Of a DNA stretch of 64,000 nt, positions 1 through 8,131 are shown piece after piece. The notes beneath the pieces are model-generated. The model made no database searches and was not told the origin of the DNA. It saw only the letters and a program-made list of their open reading frames with translations. Origin of the DNA: an uncultured Stenotrophomonas sp. (GTDB taxonomy: Bacteria; Pseudomonadota; Gammaproteobacteria; Xanthomonadales; Xanthomonadaceae); contig CAJYNG010000021.1 in the NCBI GenBank assembly GCA_913775725.1, forward strand, positions 124,001 to 188,000, in the 5' to 3' direction. Every line of letters starts with the position of its first letter. The first letter of the stretch is position 1. The position numbers were made by a program, and so were the translations under genes.

Positions 1-548
1 GCGGCGAGCGCCAGCAGCGCCCACATGCCCAGCGACACGCGCCAGCCCGCAGCATTGGCCACCGGTACCGCCAGCAGTGCCGGCAGCATCGTGCCCAGCT
101 GCAGCACGCTGATGTACAGCGTGCTCATGGTGCCGACCTTGTTGGCGAAATAGCGCTTCACCAGCGGCGGCACCACCACGTTGCCGATGCCCATGCCGGC
201 CAGTGCCACCACCGAACCGAGCAGCAGCGTGCCAACGTTGCCGGCGCTGGAGCGCAGCAGCAGGCCGGCCATCGCCATCACCATCGCCAGCAGTGTGGTG
301 CGTTCCAGGCCCAGGCGCCGCGCCAATGCCGGCGTGGCCACGCCGAACAGCGCGAACGAGGCGGTCGGCAGCATGCCCAGCACGCCGGTCATGGTGGTAC
401 CGAAGCCGAACTGCTGGCCGAGCACGTCCAGCAGCGGGGTGATCGAGGTGACCGCAGTGCGCAGGTTGACCGCTGCCAGCAGGATCGCGGCAAACGCGAG
501 GACACGACCGTGCAGCAGCGACGGCGAATCGGAAGTGGAGGAACTCAT
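1..548 (-). CDS. MFS transporter, CynX/NimT-like (partial, C-terminus beyond window)
   Basis: The first 182 codons of a major facilitator permease are visible, reading leftwards out of the window from an ATG at 548. The protein begins MSSSTSDSPSLLHGRVLAFA and then shows alternating hydrophobic helices with the conserved segment NLRTAVTSITPLL near residues 28-40, which is typical of the cyanate/2-nitroimidazole (CynX/NimT) branch of the MFS. It should be an inner-membrane secondary transporter, probably an exporter or organic anion permease, but the substrate cannot be told from this half. The family assignment rests on the N-terminal half only. The two tRNA-Pro genes upstream have their own terminators, so this gene is probably a separate transcription unit. 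Confidence 0.75.
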   Translation of the reverse strand, partial: MSSSTSDSPSLLHGRVLAFAAILLAAVNLRTAVTSITPLLDVLGQQFGFGTTMTGVLGMLPTASFALFGVATPALARRLGLERTTLLAMVMAMAGLLLRSSAGNVGTLLLGSVVALAGMGIGNVVVPPLVKRYFANKVGTMSTLYISVLQLGTMLPALLAVPVANAAGWRVSLGMWALLALA

Positions 549-716
549 CGGTGGTCCTTGCAGGTGTCACACGCCGCAGCAACGGCATGCAGCGCCGGCA
601 TCGGTCTACGCCGAAGCGGCAGGTGGGGGTGGGGGCTGCAGGCGGGCCGGCAGCGCGGCCATTGTACGTGCGCGCTCCGGCAAGGTCCCGTCATGCGGGC
701 GGCCGGGCACTTGGTA

Positions 717-746
717 CAAAAAAACCCGGAGGACAGTGATGTCTTC
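717..746 (-). terminator. Rho-independent terminator of first tRNA-Pro
   Basis: Read on the minus strand, CCTGGA/TCCGGG and GACA/TGTC form a stem with one A-C mismatch, followed by a run of T (A-run at 718-724 on the plus strand). It lies about 25 nt past the 3' end of the tRNA at 771-847. Confidence 0.6.
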
Positions 747-770
747 CAGGCTTCTTGGTGACCACCGAAG

Positions 771-847
<77 letters not shown>

Positions 848-860
848 AAGGGAGCCGCCT

Positions 861-889
861 ATTCTAGCGATTCACCCCGATGGCGGCAA
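861..889 (-). promoter_or_regulatory. Sigma-70 promoter of tRNA-Pro copy 1
   Basis: On the minus strand TTGCCG (884-889) is followed after exactly 17 nt by TAGAAT (861-866), then a GC-rich discriminator before the tRNA 5' end at 847. The same arrangement stands before copy 2. Confidence 0.75.
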
Positions 890-941
890 GGGGTGAATGC
901 TGTTTTCTTCACACTGCCGAAGCAGTGCCACTTCAGGGAAC

Positions 942-970
942 AAAAAAGCCTGGATGACTTCACCAGGCTT
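942..970 (-). terminator. Rho-independent terminator of second tRNA-Pro
   Basis: On the minus strand an 8-bp perfect stem AAGCCTGG/CCAGGCTT with a 9-nt loop runs straight into six T residues, about 18 nt beyond the 3' end of the tRNA at 988. Confidence 0.85.
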
Positions 971-987
971 CAATGCGACCACGTGAG

Positions 988-1064
<77 letters not shown>

Positions 1065-1076
1065 AAGGAGCCGCCT

Positions 1077-1105
1077 AAGATACCGTGTGAAGGCCCTATC
1101 GGCAA
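1077..1105 (-). promoter_or_regulatory. Sigma-70 promoter of tRNA-Pro copy 2
   Basis: Minus-strand TTGCCG (1100-1105), 17-nt spacer, TATCTT (1077-1082), GC-rich discriminator, then the tRNA start at 1064. The -35 hexamer and spacer length are identical to those of copy 1. Confidence 0.75.
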
Positions 1106-1120
1106 CCCTTTTTTACAGTT

Positions 1121-1234
1121 TCAATGCACGTCGTTGTCGGTGCGGGCGCTTTCGCGCGCTTCGAACCACATCCCGTTGAGGATGGCCACGACCGAGGCCA
1201 GTCCGGCACCGAGAATCCAGGCGAAATACCACAT
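1121..1234 (-). CDS. cydX: Cytochrome bd oxidase small subunit CydX
   Basis: A 37-residue single-helix membrane protein, MWYFAWILGAGLASVVAILN at its start and ending in a short charged tail. The MWYFxWxLG opening and a single transmembrane segment (about residues 3-22) are the hallmarks of CydX, the third subunit that stabilises the haem site of cytochrome bd quinol oxidase in the inner membrane. An AGGAG ribosome site lies a few bases before the ATG at 1234. It follows cydB by 54 nt on the same strand, completing the order cydA-cydB-cydX. It is too short for most gene callers, but the sequence match to the family is unambiguous. Confidence 0.92.
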   Translation of the reverse strand: MWYFAWILGAGLASVVAILNGMWFEARESARTDNDVH

Positions 1235-1288
1235 GGTCAATCTCCTATGTCCAAGGGATGTGCCGACCGTGGGCCGGCACACCGGCAA

Positions 1289-2443
1289 TCAATAAGCGTT
1301 GGGGTTGTCGCCCATTTCCTCGACCGTTGTCTTGCCCTTCAGCACGCGGTACACCCAGGTGGTGTAGGCGATGATGATCGGCAGGAAGATGGCCGTGGCC
1401 AGCAGCATGACCCACAGCGTCAGATGGCTGGACGAGCTGTCCCAGACGGTCAGGCTGGAGGTGGGCTGGCTGGAGGACGGCAGCAGGAACGGGAAGATCG
1501 CAAAGCCGACGGTCAGGATGATGCCGGCAATCGATGCGCCCGAGGCGATGAAGGCCAGGCCACCACGACGTGCGCGCAGCAGCACCGCACTGGCCAGCGC
1601 ACCCAGCAGGCCCAGCACCGGGAACACCAGGGTGGCCGGCATGGTGCTGTAGTTGCGCAGCCAGCCACCGGCCGCCGTGCCCAGCTCGGCGGTCTTCAGC
1701 AGCGGATTGGTCGGGCCATCGGTGACCACCTGCGAGGTGATCTGATAACCCGGCAGGCCGAAGGCCACCCAGGCACCGGCGACGGCGAACAGCACGAAGC
1801 TGATGATGGCGGCGACGCTGCCATAACGTGCGGCACGTTCGGCCACCGGGCCGTCGGTCTTGATCACCAGCATGGCCGCACCGTGCGATACCAGCATGGC
1901 CACGCTGATCAGGCCGGCGATGAGCGCGAACGGGGTGAGCAGGCCGAAGAACGAACCGGTGTAGGTCACGCGCAGGGTGTCGTCGAAGTGGAACGGCACA
2001 CCCAGCAGCACGTTGCCCACGGCGACGCCGGCAATCAGGCCCGGCAGCAGGCCGCCGATGAACAGCACGCGGTCCCAGTTGTCGCGCCAGCGCTTGGACG
2101 GCAGCTTGCTGCGGTACTTGAAGCCGACCGGGCGCAGGATCAGCCCGAACAGCATCGCAAACACCGCCAGGTAGAAGCCGGAGAAGCTGACCGCATACAG
2201 CGGCGGCCATGCGGCGAAGATCGCGCCGCCACCCAGCACCAGCCAGACCTGGTTGCCTTCCCACACCGGGCCGACGGTGTTGATCACCAGCCGGCGTTCT
2301 TCATCGGTCTTGGCCACGAACGGCAGCAGGGTGCCGACACCAAGATCGAAACCATCCATCACGGCCCAACCGATCAGCAGGATGCCGAGCAGCAGCCACC
2401 AGATCACGCGGAGCGTGGTGTAATCAAGTGCAATGAATTCCAT
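1289..2443 (-). CDS. cydB: Cytochrome bd ubiquinol oxidase subunit II
   Basis: This 384-residue polytopic membrane protein pairs with CydA in cytochrome bd, the high-oxygen-affinity quinol oxidase of the inner membrane. Family signatures are visible: the N-terminal DGFDLGVGTLLPF near residues 30-42, GPVWEGNQVWLVLGGG near 58-73 and the FHFD segment in the middle. The length is normal for CydB. It starts 15 nt downstream of the cydA stop, so the two are co-transcribed, with cydX next. It carries no haem ligands of its own; it packs against CydA and CydX. Expression is likely to rise when oxygen is low, given the FNR/Anr-type box upstream of cydA. Confidence 0.97.
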   Translation of the reverse strand: MEFIALDYTTLRVIWWLLLGILLIGWAVMDGFDLGVGTLLPFVAKTDEERRLVINTVGPVWEGNQVWLVLGGGAIFAAWPPLYAVSFSGFYLAVFAMLFGLILRPVGFKYRSKLPSKRWRDNWDRVLFIGGLLPGLIAGVAVGNVLLGVPFHFDDTLRVTYTGSFFGLLTPFALIAGLISVAMLVSHGAAMLVIKTDGPVAERAARYGSVAAIISFVLFAVAGAWVAFGLPGYQITSQVVTDGPTNPLLKTAELGTAAGGWLRNYSTMPATLVFPVLGLLGALASAVLLRARRGGLAFIASGASIAGIILTVGFAIFPFLLPSSSQPTSSLTVWDSSSSHLTLWVMLLATAIFLPIIIAYTTWVYRVLKGKTTVEEMGDNPNAY

Positions 2444-2458
2444 CTGGATTCTCCTGCC

Positions 2459-4042
2459 TCAGGCCTGGCCGGGGGCGACTGCATTGGGGGAAGCGGGGCG
2501 GATATCGGCCTGCAGCGAGGGCAGGATGTCGTCCGGACCCTTGCGGACCGCCTTCAGCATCAGCTTGATCTCGATGATCAGCAGCACCGTGTACAAGCTG
2601 GTGAACACCGCCAGCGTGGTCAGGATTTCATGCAGTGCCAGGCCCGATGCCGCGTAGAAGGTGGGCAGCACGCCATCCACCGCCCACGGCTGGCGGCCGT
2701 ATTCGGCGACGAACCAACCGCATTCGATCGCAATCCACGGCGCCGGCAGCGACCACACGGCCAGCTTCAGGAACCAGCGCTTGTCCTGGAAGTTGTTGCG
2801 GCACGAGAAGTAGAACGCCAGTGCGAAGAAGGCGATCAGGTAGAAGCCCAGGCCCGCCATGATGCGGAAGGTCCAGAACAGGGGGGCCACGCGTGGCACG
2901 GTATCCATCGCAGCCTTGGAGATTTCCTCCGGCGTCGCGTTGAGGATGTCTTCGCGGTAGCGCTTCAGCAGCAGGCCATGGCCGAGATCCTGCCAGTGGC
3001 GGTCGAACATCTCGCGTGCTTCGAGGTCGTTGCGGTCCTTCTTCACGCGTTCCAGTGCGCCATAGGCGATCTGGCCGCCGCGGATGCGGTGCTCGGCACG
3101 CTCCACCAGTTCCAGGATGCCCGGGATCGGCTGGTCCAGCGAACGCGTGGCGATCAGGCCCATCAGGTACGGGATCTTCACCGCGTAGTCGTTCTGGTGG
3201 GTGTCCTGGTTGGGAATGCCGAAGGCAGTGAAGTCGGCCGGCGCACGCTCGGTTTCCCACATCGCTTCGATCGCGGCCAGCTTCATCTTCTGGTGTTCGC
3301 TGGCGGCGTAACCGCTCTCGTCACCCAGCACCACCACCGACAACGAGGACAGCAGGCCGAAGGCCGCGGCCACCGCGAACGAACGGCGGGCCATGTCCCG
3401 ATGCTTGTTGCGCAGCAGGTACAGGGCGCTGATCGACATCACGAAGATCGCACCGGTCACGTAGCCGGCACTGACGGTGTGCACGAACTTGGCCTGGGCC
3501 ACCGGGTTCAGCAGCACCGCAGCGAAGTCGACCACTTCCATGCGCATCGTTTCCGGGTTGAACACCGCACCGGTCGGGTTCTGCATCCAGCCGTTGGCGA
3601 TCAGGATCCACACCGCCGACAGGTTGGTGCCCAGTGCCATCAGCCAGGTCACAGTGAGGTGCTTGACCGGGCTCAGGCGCTTCCAGCCGAAGAAGAACAG
3701 GCCGATGAAGGTCGCTTCCAGGAAGAAGGCCATCAGGCCTTCGATGGCCAGCGGCGCACCGAAGATGTCACCCACGTAATGGCTGTAGTACGACCAGTTC
3801 ATGCCGAACTGGAATTCCATCACCAGGCCGGTGGCTACGCCGATGGCGAAGTTGATGCCGAACAGGGTGCCCCAGAACAGGGTCATCTGTCGCCAGACCT
3901 GTTTGCGGGTCATGACGTACACGCTCTCCATGATGGCCACCATGAAGGACAGGCCAAGCGTGAGCGGGACGAATAGGAAGTGGTACATCGCGGTCAGAGC
4001 GAATTGCAGCCGCGACAGTTCTACGACTGTCTGATCAATCAT
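2459..4042 (-). CDS. cydA: Cytochrome bd ubiquinol oxidase subunit I
   Basis: A 527-residue subunit that carries haems b558, b595 and d and oxidises ubiquinol while reducing oxygen to water without proton pumping. The N-terminus ELSRLQFALTAMYHFLF places His21 at the position of E. coli His19 (haem b595 ligand). The EGLMAFFLE segment, VHTVSAGYVTGA (haem b558 His) and FRIMAGLG (Met ligand) are all present, as is the GWFVAEYGRQPW motif. The length and a long charged loop (about 240-370) fit the long-Q-loop, E. coli-like subfamily. The gene is first in cydABX and is divergent from cydDC, whose product is needed for bd assembly. Confidence 0.97.
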   Translation of the reverse strand: MIDQTVVELSRLQFALTAMYHFLFVPLTLGLSFMVAIMESVYVMTRKQVWRQMTLFWGTLFGINFAIGVATGLVMEFQFGMNWSYYSHYVGDIFGAPLAIEGLMAFFLEATFIGLFFFGWKRLSPVKHLTVTWLMALGTNLSAVWILIANGWMQNPTGAVFNPETMRMEVVDFAAVLLNPVAQAKFVHTVSAGYVTGAIFVMSISALYLLRNKHRDMARRSFAVAAAFGLLSSLSVVVLGDESGYAASEHQKMKLAAIEAMWETERAPADFTAFGIPNQDTHQNDYAVKIPYLMGLIATRSLDQPIPGILELVERAEHRIRGGQIAYGALERVKKDRNDLEAREMFDRHWQDLGHGLLLKRYREDILNATPEEISKAAMDTVPRVAPLFWTFRIMAGLGFYLIAFFALAFYFSCRNNFQDKRWFLKLAVWSLPAPWIAIECGWFVAEYGRQPWAVDGVLPTFYAASGLALHEILTTLAVFTSLYTVLLIIEIKLMLKAVRKGPDDILPSLQADIRPASPNAVAPGQA

Positions 4043-4132
4043 GGCCTGGCTACCTCGTTGGATAGTGCCGTTGCAGGTGGCGGGAAGGGTGGTCTACGAC
4101 GTGAATGATGTGACCGACTACTTCAAACAGCC

Positions 4133-4146
4133 TTGATCCAGATCAA
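4133..4146. promoter_or_regulatory. FNR/Anr-type box between cydA and cydD
   Basis: The sequence TTGATCCAGATCAA is a perfect match to the FNR/Anr palindrome TTGATNNNNATCAA. It lies 91 bp upstream of the cydA start and 125 bp upstream of cydD, so one site could serve both divergent units. FNR-family control of cytochrome bd is established in other proteobacteria; its use here is inferred. Confidence 0.8.
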
Positions 4147-4270
4147 TGTATGAATGGGTATTCAGGAGGATCGTATGCCAACCCGATGAAGACTGCGACC
4201 GCCGGCCGCAGGGGGCGGGTGTTGCCTGCGCCTACAATGCCGTGTCTCCCCTGTTGCCCGTGAAGACCCC

Positions 4271-6016
4271 TTGAGCGCTGCCGAAACGACCCCTGACGGC
4301 CTTTCCCCGGAAGCCGAAACGACCCGCCAGCGGCGTGCCCGCACTGCCTGGCTGGCCGATCTTGCGCGCTCCGCTCGAGGTCGCCAGCGGCTGGCGGCGC
4401 TGTGCATCAGCCTGTCTGGCGCGCTGCTGATCGGTCAGGCAGCGGCCATTGCCTGGCTGGTGCAGACGGTGCTGGTGGAACGCGCACCGCTGGCGTCGGG
4501 CCTACCGGTGCTCGCTGGATTGGCCGTGATCCTGGTGCTGCGCACGCTGCTGGGCAGCGCCACCCAGGCGGCTGCCGGTGATGTGGCCGATGCCGCGCGG
4601 TTGGCGCTGCGCGAGCGCGTGTTCGCGCGCCTGCTTGGGCATGGGCCGCTGTGGCTGCGCCAGCGCCGCACCGGCGAGCTGGGCGAACTGATGCTGCATC
4701 ACGGCGATGCGATCGAGAGCTATTACAGCGGCTTCCTGCCGGTGCGCACCGAAGTGGTGGTGGTGCCGCTGCTGATTCTGGCCGCGGTGGCCTGGGTCGA
4801 CTGGGTGGTGGCGCTGATCCTGTTGTTCACAGCGCCGCTGGTGCCGTTCTTCATGATGCTGGTGGGCTGGGGCGCCGAAGCCGCCGGGCGCGCGCAGCTG
4901 GGCGAGCTGGCGCGGATGAGCGGCCACTTCGCCGACCGTATCAAGGGCCTGGGCCTGCTGCGCCTGTATGGCCGTGGCGAGGCCGAACTGGAAGGCATCG
5001 AGGCCGCCGCTGAAGGCGTGCGCGTGCGCACGATGAAGGTGCTGCGCATCGCCTTCCTGTCGTCCACGGTGCTGGAATTCTTCGCCTCGGTGAGCGTGGC
5101 GATGGTCGCGTTGTACCTGGGCCTGAGCTACCTGGGCCTGATGTCGCTGCATGCGACCGTGCCGACGTTGGGTGCCGGCCTGTTCTGCCTGCTGCTGGCG
5201 CCGGAGTTCTACGCGCCGCTGCGGCGGTTGGCTGCGCACTACCACGACCGCGCCAATGCACTGGCAGCGGCAGCCGAGGTTGAGCGTCTGCTGCAGTCGT
5301 TGCCGGAAGAGCAGGGACTGATCGAAAACGAGAGTGCGCCAGTGGCGGTGGAGCCGGCCGAGGCCGCGTTGCCGCCGCTGCAGGTGCATGGCCTGGTGCT
5401 GCGTCCGCTGGGCGCGCCGCACGACGTGCTGCAGGATCTGGATGTGCTGCTGGAACCGGGCCAGCGGTTGGCCCTGGTCGGCCCCAGCGGATCCGGCAAG
5501 AGCACGCTGCTGGAAGCACTGGCCGGATGGTTGCCGCCGCGTGCCGGCAAGCTGCAGCTGCGCCCCGGCATGCAGGTGGCCTATGCCAGCCAGCGGCCGT
5601 ACCTGTTCCACGGCAGCATCGCCGACAACCTGCGGCTGGCCGATCCCGGTGCCAGCGATGCGCGCCTGCGCGCAGTGGCCGAGGCCGCGCAGGTGCTGCA
5701 GTTCGCGCAGCGGCTGCCGCAGGGGCTGGATACGGTGATCGGCGAGCGTGGCTTCGGCCTGTCCGGTGGCGAAGCACGCCGCATCGGCCTGGCTCGCCTG
5801 CTGCTGCGCGACCCGCAGGTGCTGTTGCTGGACGAACCCACCGCGTTCCTCGATGCCGATACCGAAGCCGCGCTGCTGCGCAGCCTGGCCGCCTATGCAC
5901 GCGGTCGCAGCGTGGTGGTCGCCACCCACAGCCCGGCGGTGATCGCCTGGGCCGACCGTTGCCTGTTGTTGCCGGAAGGCCGCCTGTTGGAACCGGCACC
6001 GGCGGTGCGCGCATGA
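4271..6016 (+). CDS. cydD: Heterodimeric ABC exporter CydDC, subunit CydD
   Basis: A 581-residue half-transporter with an N-terminal six-helix domain (about residues 20-330) and a C-terminal ATPase domain. The ATPase has Walker A GPSGSGKST, signature LSGGEARR and Walker B VLLLDEPTA. CydDC exports reduced thiols (glutathione, cysteine) to the periplasm and is required for assembly of cytochrome bd and c-type cytochromes. The start is taken as the TTG at 4271, the only start near the expected N-terminus; it is not certain, because no strong ribosome site precedes it. The stop overlaps the cydC start (ATGA), and the pair is divergent from cydABX, as expected for partners in one pathway. Confidence 0.93.
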   Translation: MSAAETTPDGLSPEAETTRQRRARTAWLADLARSARGRQRLAALCISLSGALLIGQAAAIAWLVQTVLVERAPLASGLPVLAGLAVILVLRTLLGSATQAAAGDVADAARLALRERVFARLLGHGPLWLRQRRTGELGELMLHHGDAIESYYSGFLPVRTEVVVVPLLILAAVAWVDWVVALILLFTAPLVPFFMMLVGWGAEAAGRAQLGELARMSGHFADRIKGLGLLRLYGRGEAELEGIEAAAEGVRVRTMKVLRIAFLSSTVLEFFASVSVAMVALYLGLSYLGLMSLHATVPTLGAGLFCLLLAPEFYAPLRRLAAHYHDRANALAAAAEVERLLQSLPEEQGLIENESAPVAVEPAEAALPPLQVHGLVLRPLGAPHDVLQDLDVLLEPGQRLALVGPSGSGKSTLLEALAGWLPPRAGKLQLRPGMQVAYASQRPYLFHGSIADNLRLADPGASDARLRAVAEAAQVLQFAQRLPQGLDTVIGERGFGLSGGEARRIGLARLLLRDPQVLLLDEPTAFLDADTEAALLRSLAAYARGRSVVVATHSPAVIAWADRCLLLPEGRLLEPAPAVRA

Positions 6017-7686
6017 GCCGTTCGCCCGATTCGCTGCGCGCGGTGTTCCTGCGCCATCGGCCGCGCCTGCTGCTGACCGTGCTGTTGCTGTGGATCACGA
6101 TGCTGGCCGGCACCGCCCTGCTGGGCCTGTCCGGTGGCTTCCTGACCGCCGCCGCGCTGGCCGGAGCGGCCGGGCTGGCGCAGGGCTTCAACTTCTTTTC
6201 GCCGTCGGCCGGCATCCGTGGCCTGACCATGGCGCGCATCGTGTCGCGCTACTTCGAAAAGCTGGTCGGCCACGATGCCACTCTGCGCATCGCCCGCGAC
6301 CTGCGCGTGTGGTTTTTCCGCCGTGCGCTGCCGCTCGCACCGGCGCGGCTGGGTGCTACGCGTACCGGCGAACTGCTGGCACGCCTGCTGGGTGATATCA
6401 ATGAGGTGGATGGGCTGCTGGTGCGTGCGATCGGGCCGCTGGTGGCACTGGGCGCGCTGACGCTGGTGGCGATCGCCTCGGCTGCTGTGATCCTGCCGTC
6501 GGCGGCGGTATTGCTGGCGGTGCTGGCGCTGCTGATCGCCTTCGGTGTGCCGTGGCTGGGCGTACGTGGTCGTGACGATGAGGAGGCCGACCGCGCCGCA
6601 CATCGCGCTGCCCTGCGTACCGCGGCCTTCGAAGGGCTGGAAGGCGCGGGTGATCTGGCCGCGCTGCACGCCGATGCAGCGTGGCAGCTGAAGGTGCGCG
6701 TGGCCGCCAAGCAGCTGGCTTCGCGGGATCGCCGTCGGCGCTGGCGCCTGATCGCGGCCTCGACCCTGCATGGCCTGGTCGCTGGGCTGGGCCTGGTGGC
6801 GATGCTGGCATTGGCCCTGCATGCGGCCGAGCAGCAGCGCATCGCGCCGGAAATGGCGGCGGGTCTGGTGTTCCTCACCGTGGCACTGATCGAACTATGG
6901 GCGGGCATCGGCCTGGCCTGGCAGTCGCTGCAGTCCGGGCGCATCGCCGCCGATCGCCTGCAGGCCATCGTCGAGCAGCCGCCGACGGTGGAGGACCCGC
7001 AGGCGCCGCAGGCGGTGCCGCAGGCCGCGCGCGTGCATTGGGATGACGTGCATTTCCAGTGGCCGGGTGCAGCGCGGCCGGTGTTGTCCGGCCTGCAGTT
7101 GACCCTGGCGCCGGGCGAGCGCATCGCGATTCGCGGCGACAGCGGCAGCGGCAAGACCACGCTGTCCAGCCTGCTGCTGCGGCTATGGGATCCGCAGCAG
7201 GGACGGCTGACCTACGGCGGTCGCGATCTGCGTGATTTCGCCCAGGCCGACTGGCACCGGCAACTGGCGTGGCTGCCGCAGAACGCGCCGGTGTTTGCCG
7301 GCAGTGTGGCCGCGAACCTGCGATTGGGGGATCCCGATGCCAGCGACGCAGCGTTGTGGGCGGTACTGCGTCGCGTGCGCCTGGGCGAATGGGCCGAGCG
7401 CAATGGCGGCCTGCAGACCTGGGTGGGTGAGAACGGCGCGACGATGTCGGCCGGCCAGGCACGACGTCTGGCGCTGGCGCGCGCGCTGCTGCGCAATGCG
7501 CCGATCCTGCTGCTGGACGAGCCCACCGAAGGCCTGGACGTGGATACCGCACGTGCGTTGTTGCAGGACCTTTCCGGCTTGCTGGACGGGCGCAGCCTGC
7601 TGATGATCACCCACGACGACCTGCCCGAAGGCGTGGTCGATGCGCAGTACCGGTTGCGCGATGGGGCGCTGGTCCGCGAACTTTGA
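6013..7686 (+). CDS. cydC: Heterodimeric ABC exporter CydDC, subunit CydC
   Basis: A 557-residue half-transporter that forms the CydDC dimer with the product of the preceding gene. The start is the ATG at 6013, which overlaps the cydD stop; the open frame continues upstream but only inside cydD. The ATPase domain shows Walker A GDSGSGKTT and Walker B ILLLDEPTEGLD. Its signature reads MSAGQARR rather than LSGGQ, so one of the two composite ATP sites of the dimer has a degenerate signature, a common trait of heterodimeric exporters. The N-terminal segment has six predicted helices. A SMAG repeat follows the stop by about 30 nt. Confidence 0.94.
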   Translation: MSRSPDSLRAVFLRHRPRLLLTVLLLWITMLAGTALLGLSGGFLTAAALAGAAGLAQGFNFFSPSAGIRGLTMARIVSRYFEKLVGHDATLRIARDLRVWFFRRALPLAPARLGATRTGELLARLLGDINEVDGLLVRAIGPLVALGALTLVAIASAAVILPSAAVLLAVLALLIAFGVPWLGVRGRDDEEADRAAHRAALRTAAFEGLEGAGDLAALHADAAWQLKVRVAAKQLASRDRRRRWRLIAASTLHGLVAGLGLVAMLALALHAAEQQRIAPEMAAGLVFLTVALIELWAGIGLAWQSLQSGRIAADRLQAIVEQPPTVEDPQAPQAVPQAARVHWDDVHFQWPGAARPVLSGLQLTLAPGERIAIRGDSGSGKTTLSSLLLRLWDPQQGRLTYGGRDLRDFAQADWHRQLAWLPQNAPVFAGSVAANLRLGDPDASDAALWAVLRRVRLGEWAERNGGLQTWVGENGATMSAGQARRLALARALLRNAPILLLDEPTEGLDVDTARALLQDLSGLLDGRSLLMITHDDLPEGVVDAQYRLRDGALVREL

Positions 7687-7719
7687 CCAATGCACATCCG
7701 CGCGTGGCGTGGATCTACT

Positions 7720-7780
7720 GTAGAGCCGAGCCCATGCTCGGCTGCCTCTGTACGGAGCCGAGCATGGGTTCGGCTCTACA
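7720..7780. repeat. SMAG palindromic repeat, inverted pair
   Basis: GTAGAGCCGAGCCCATGCTCGGC is followed after a short spacer by its near inverted copy ending GTTCGGCTCTAC. The GTAG start and the hairpin form match the SMAG family of S. maltophilia. It sits between the converging ends of cydC and the DUF1294 gene. Confidence 0.85.
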
Positions 7781-7786
7781 GGTTGG

Positions 7787-8131
7787 CTATCGCGAGAACT
7801 CGCGCAGCATCACCGCGATCGAGGCTACGTTGGCCAGCACGCACAGCCAGAACACCCACTGGAACGAGGCTTTGCGGTGCTTGTGGCGGAACATTGCCTG
7901 CCCCAGCAGCGCGCCGGGCCAACCGCCGGCAAAGGCCAGCAACTGCAATGTGCGCTCGGGAATGCGCCACTGCTTTCGCTGCGCCGCGCGCTTGTCATGG
8001 CCATACAGGCCGAACGACACCGCGCTGGCCAACAGGCACCCGCTGCCCAGCCACAGCGGCAGCACGCCGCTGACCGTCAGCGCGATCAACGCGCCGAACG
8101 CGGCCAGCGCGAGATTACGCCGCCATGCCAC
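7787..8131 (-). CDS. DUF1294 membrane protein
   Basis: A 114-residue protein with three or four hydrophobic segments. The DUF1294 signature is clear: a YGHDKRAAQRKQWRIPERTLQ stretch in the middle (split here as YGHDKRAA and WRIPE) followed by GGWPGALLGQ and RHKHRKASFQ. Proteins of this family are small inner-membrane proteins of unknown role; some carry an extra N-terminal cold-shock domain, which this one lacks. The ATG at 8131 directly abuts the stop of the metX-family gene at 8132, so the two are read together on the minus strand with the acyltransferase first. A link in function is not implied. Confidence 0.8.
   Translation of the reverse strand: MAWRRNLALAAFGALIALTVSGVLPLWLGSGCLLASAVSFGLYGHDKRAAQRKQWRIPERTLQLLAFAGGWPGALLGQAMFRHKHRKASFQWVFWLCVLANVASIAVMLREFSR

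Noticed and set aside
1124-3976. A 950-codon open frame on the plus strand opposite cydAB
   Set aside because: It is antisense to two certain genes; its product is rich in Gln, His, Arg and Gly in a way that mirrors GC-rich coding strands, and it has no domain.
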